Assembly (NCBI GenBank): GCA_001786395.1
Contig: MFWN01000078.1
Location: 1-8,388 of the forward strand
Length of the DNA stretch: 8,388 nt
Direction: 5' to 3'
Source: Candidatus Pacearchaeota archaeon RBG_13_36_9
GTDB taxonomy: Archaea; Nanobdellota; Nanobdellia; Pacearchaeales; GW2011-AR1
Positions 7,109 through 8,388 of the stretch are shown piece after piece. Position 1 is the first letter of the stretch; each line of letters starts with the position of its first letter. The notes beneath the pieces were generated by a model. That model did not search any database and was not told where the DNA came from. It was given only the letters and a program-made list of their open reading frames with translations. The translations under genes and the position numbers were made by a program.

Positions 7109-7498
7109 ATGTCAAACCAGTGCGTTCATTGCGGAAAGATGTACGAGGATGCATCTGAAAACTTATTAACTGGATGTGAGTGCGGCAGTCATTTTTTCTT
7201 TTTTGTTAAAAGAGAGCAGATTGAAGAGTTGCAAAGGAAGATTATAGAGCTAGAAGGGCTAGATAAAACAAAAGTAGAGAAAGATGTGAGAGAGATGATT
7301 GGACTAGTAGAAGAAGAGCAGGAAGTTCCTGTCATATTAGACTTAGAGTCTGTTAGAGTTACTGGACCAGGAAAATTCGAGATAGATGTTGTTAATTTAT
7401 TCTCCAAGAAAAGGCCTCTAATTTACAAGCTGGAAGAAGGAAAATACATAATTGATTTGGCTTCTGCTTTCAGGCAGAAAGGCGAAGAGGAAAAATAA
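7109..7498 (+). CDS. arvC: ArvC/OapC family zinc-ribbon protein (DUF2072)
   Basis: This 129-residue cytoplasmic protein has an N-terminal zinc ribbon with Cys5-x2-Cys8 and, after a LLTG turn, Cys23-x-Cys25 followed by GSHFFFFV. Residues about 34-66 form a charged helix that could be a coiled coil. The C-terminal half (about 72-124) is beta-rich, with the family-like strings ESVRVTGPGKFEIDVVNLF and YKLEEGKYIIDL. This is the arrangement of DUF2072/OapC proteins encoded beside the ArvA GTPase and DUF2073. The second knuckle is CxC; many zinc ribbons have CxxC, and His28 is a possible extra ligand. Its role is unknown beyond the link to the vesiculation GTPase cluster, and protein-protein contact with ArvA/ArvB is inferred. 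The start has GGAG at 7094-7097. It is separated from arvB by 113 bases with a terminator and promoter, so it may be expressed on its own. Confidence 0.87.
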   Translation: MSNQCVHCGKMYEDASENLLTGCECGSHFFFFVKREQIEELQRKIIELEGLDKTKVEKDVREMIGLVEEEQEVPVILDLESVRVTGPGKFEIDVVNLFSKKRPLIYKLEEGKYIIDLASAFRQKGEEEK

Positions 7499-7576
7499 AT
7501 GGGAATGAAAAAGCAATGCTCGGCGGGGAAAAGGCATCATTTTGTTATTTCTAAGAGACATTCATTTCTCCATTAA
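7499..7576 (+). CDS. Possible 25-residue basic small protein
   Basis: An ATG directly follows the arvC stop with no spacer and reads 25 codons to a TAA. GAGG at 7487-7490, inside the end of arvC, lies 8 bases before it, which is good spacing for a ribosome binding site and for coupling to arvC. A second in-frame ATG is two codons downstream. The peptide is strongly basic, begins MGMKKQCSAGKRHH and ends with a KRHSFLH stretch, with one Cys and four His residues. I recognise no family. A random ORF of this length is common in such DNA, so this is a candidate only; it would otherwise be spacer. Confidence 0.25.
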   Translation: MGMKKQCSAGKRHHFVISKRHSFLH

Positions 7577-7577
7577 G

Positions 7578-7585
7578 TTTAAATA
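7578..7585 (+). promoter_or_regulatory. TATA-box promoter of the final membrane-protein gene (leaderless)
   Basis: TTTAAATA is followed by 21 bases and then the ATG at 7607. This is the same spacing as for the first gene in the window. No Shine-Dalgarno sequence lies between, so a leaderless mRNA starting at the ATG is expected. Confidence 0.6.
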
Positions 7586-7606
7586 AGTTTTATTACTATA
7601 ATAGCT

Positions 7607-8388
7607 ATGCAAAAAAGAGTGAAAAGAACTTCTAAAAAATCCATCATATCTACGATTTTTGGAATTGTTTTTATAATCATAATTCTACCAAATCTCCTTC
7701 ACTCATTATTATTCCTGCCCATTGCATTAATGATTATAATCTTCTCTGTCTCAGGGACAACTTTAGGGGTAATTGCATTGAAAGATATCTCTAAAGATAA
7801 ATCACTTAAGGGAAAAGGTTTTGCTATAGCTGGCATTATTCTTAATTCATTAGCTATAGTTTTGCAAATATTAGTAATTATTTTAGGATTGTACACTACT
7901 ACCTCACAAGACTTTATGTATAATTTAGAACATGACGATCATTTTAGGATTGGTAGTCCGTTTGAAGGGGAGAGAGTTAATGCAGATGTGGCAGAAATTG
8001 AAATTGGCTTGAAAAATAATATTACTGATAATATAAAAATCCTATCTGTAGAAATAGAAGATTGTGGAATTTATTCCCCTAATCTTGATATTAAACCTGG
8101 AGAATTAAAGACAATAGAAGTGCGTTGTGATTCTTATTTGGAATATCACTCTTGGAATCAAAAAGATGTAATTGTTTCTTATAGTACTCAAGAAAATTCA
8201 AATATCCAAACAGCTAAAGGAAGAGTTTTATATATGGTCCGAGGGGTCTTAGAGAAAGGTGATGACCTTACCGTGGCTAAAAAATATGAATTTATGGCTT
8301 CACTTAATGAGAAGATTGTTCCTTTAAAAGAAAAGGCCGTAGCAGAAGGTAATGTGAAATTCTGCGGAGAGATTGTTGAAGTTTTTGA
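7607..8388 (+). CDS. Membrane protein with DUF4190-like N-terminus and outer beta domain (partial, 3' end missing)
   Basis: The frame stays open from ATG 7607 to the end of the window: 260 codons plus two bases, no stop seen. After a basic start (MQKRVKRTSKK), hydrophobic segments lie at about 13-27, 33-57 and 71-95. The pair 33-57 and 71-95 is joined by a short basic loop ending KGKGFAIAGIILN, which resembles DUF4190, a two-helix membrane domain of unknown function. Residues about 96-260 are probably outside the cell. Around 127-211 the pattern of alternating strands, an N-rich turn, Cys153, a PGE turn (164-166) and Cys174 resembles beta-sandwich domains common in archaeal secreted proteins; the two cysteines may pair. 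Cys253 lies near the cut. The start is supported by the TATA box 21 bases upstream. Base composition is more AT-rich than in arvABC and the gene has its own promoter, so it is probably not part of that cluster. Function unknown. Confidence 0.75.
   Translation, partial: MQKRVKRTSKKSIISTIFGIVFIIIILPNLLHSLLFLPIALMIIIFSVSGTTLGVIALKDISKDKSLKGKGFAIAGIILNSLAIVLQILVIILGLYTTTSQDFMYNLEHDDHFRIGSPFEGERVNADVAEIEIGLKNNITDNIKILSVEIEDCGIYSPNLDIKPGELKTIEVRCDSYLEYHSWNQKDVIVSYSTQENSNIQTAKGRVLYMVRGVLEKGDDLTVAKKYEFMASLNEKIVPLKEKAVAEGNVKFCGEIVEVF

Noticed and set aside
1..8388. Replication origin near the arv (oap, origin-associated) genes
   Set aside because: In Haloferax these genes sit by an origin, so I looked for origin recognition boxes and a long AT-rich intergenic element. 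None is visible, and no orc1/cdc6 gene is present.
1..8388. CRISPR arrays, insertion sequences or other mobile elements
   Set aside because: No spaced direct repeats, terminal inverted repeats, transposase or integrase motifs are seen.

Overview
The window looks like part of an archaeal chromosome, most likely from a DPANN lineage of the Woesearchaeota/Pacearchaeota type, although the exact lineage is inferred. The evidence is TATA-box promoters, AT-rich Lys/Ile-rich genes using AGA/AGG for arginine, large LamG/PKD surface proteins with Cys-rich boxes, and a three-gene set (Era-like GTPase, DUF2073, DUF2072 zinc ribbon) that is an archaeal signature. All genes lie on the plus strand.

Layout. 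Bases 1-190 are non-coding; they end in a TATA box placed for leaderless transcription of the first gene. Bases 191-5871 hold two large, translationally coupled genes for secreted, membrane-anchored surface proteins. The first (1011 aa) has a signal peptide, a LamG-like lectin domain, three Cys/His repeats, two PKD-like domains, a Cys-rich region and a C-terminal anchor. The second (880 aa) has a signal peptide, a PKD domain, a Cys box, one membrane helix and a basic cytoplasmic tail of about 95 residues. A 62-base gap with a weak promoter leads to arvA (5934-6575) and arvB (6603-6995). After a T-rich terminator and a new promoter comes arvC (7109-7498). A possible 25-codon ORF follows directly. 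The window ends inside a multi-helix membrane protein with a DUF4190-like N-terminus and an outer beta-rich domain (7607 to beyond 8388). This last gene has no stop codon in the window.

How it may fit together. ArvA (earlier OapA) of Haloferax volcanii is, from memory of the literature, the small GTPase reported to drive extracellular vesicle formation, with ArvB and ArvC as cluster partners. Here the cluster sits directly behind two envelope proteins. The second of these has a cytoplasmic domain that could face the GTPase. ArvA itself starts with a basic amphipathic helix resembling the membrane-binding helix of Arf/Sar1 GTPases. A membrane-remodelling module with its own surface proteins is therefore a reasonable but untested reading. 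A perfect 13-bp tandem duplication covers the arvA start codon and may alter its translation.
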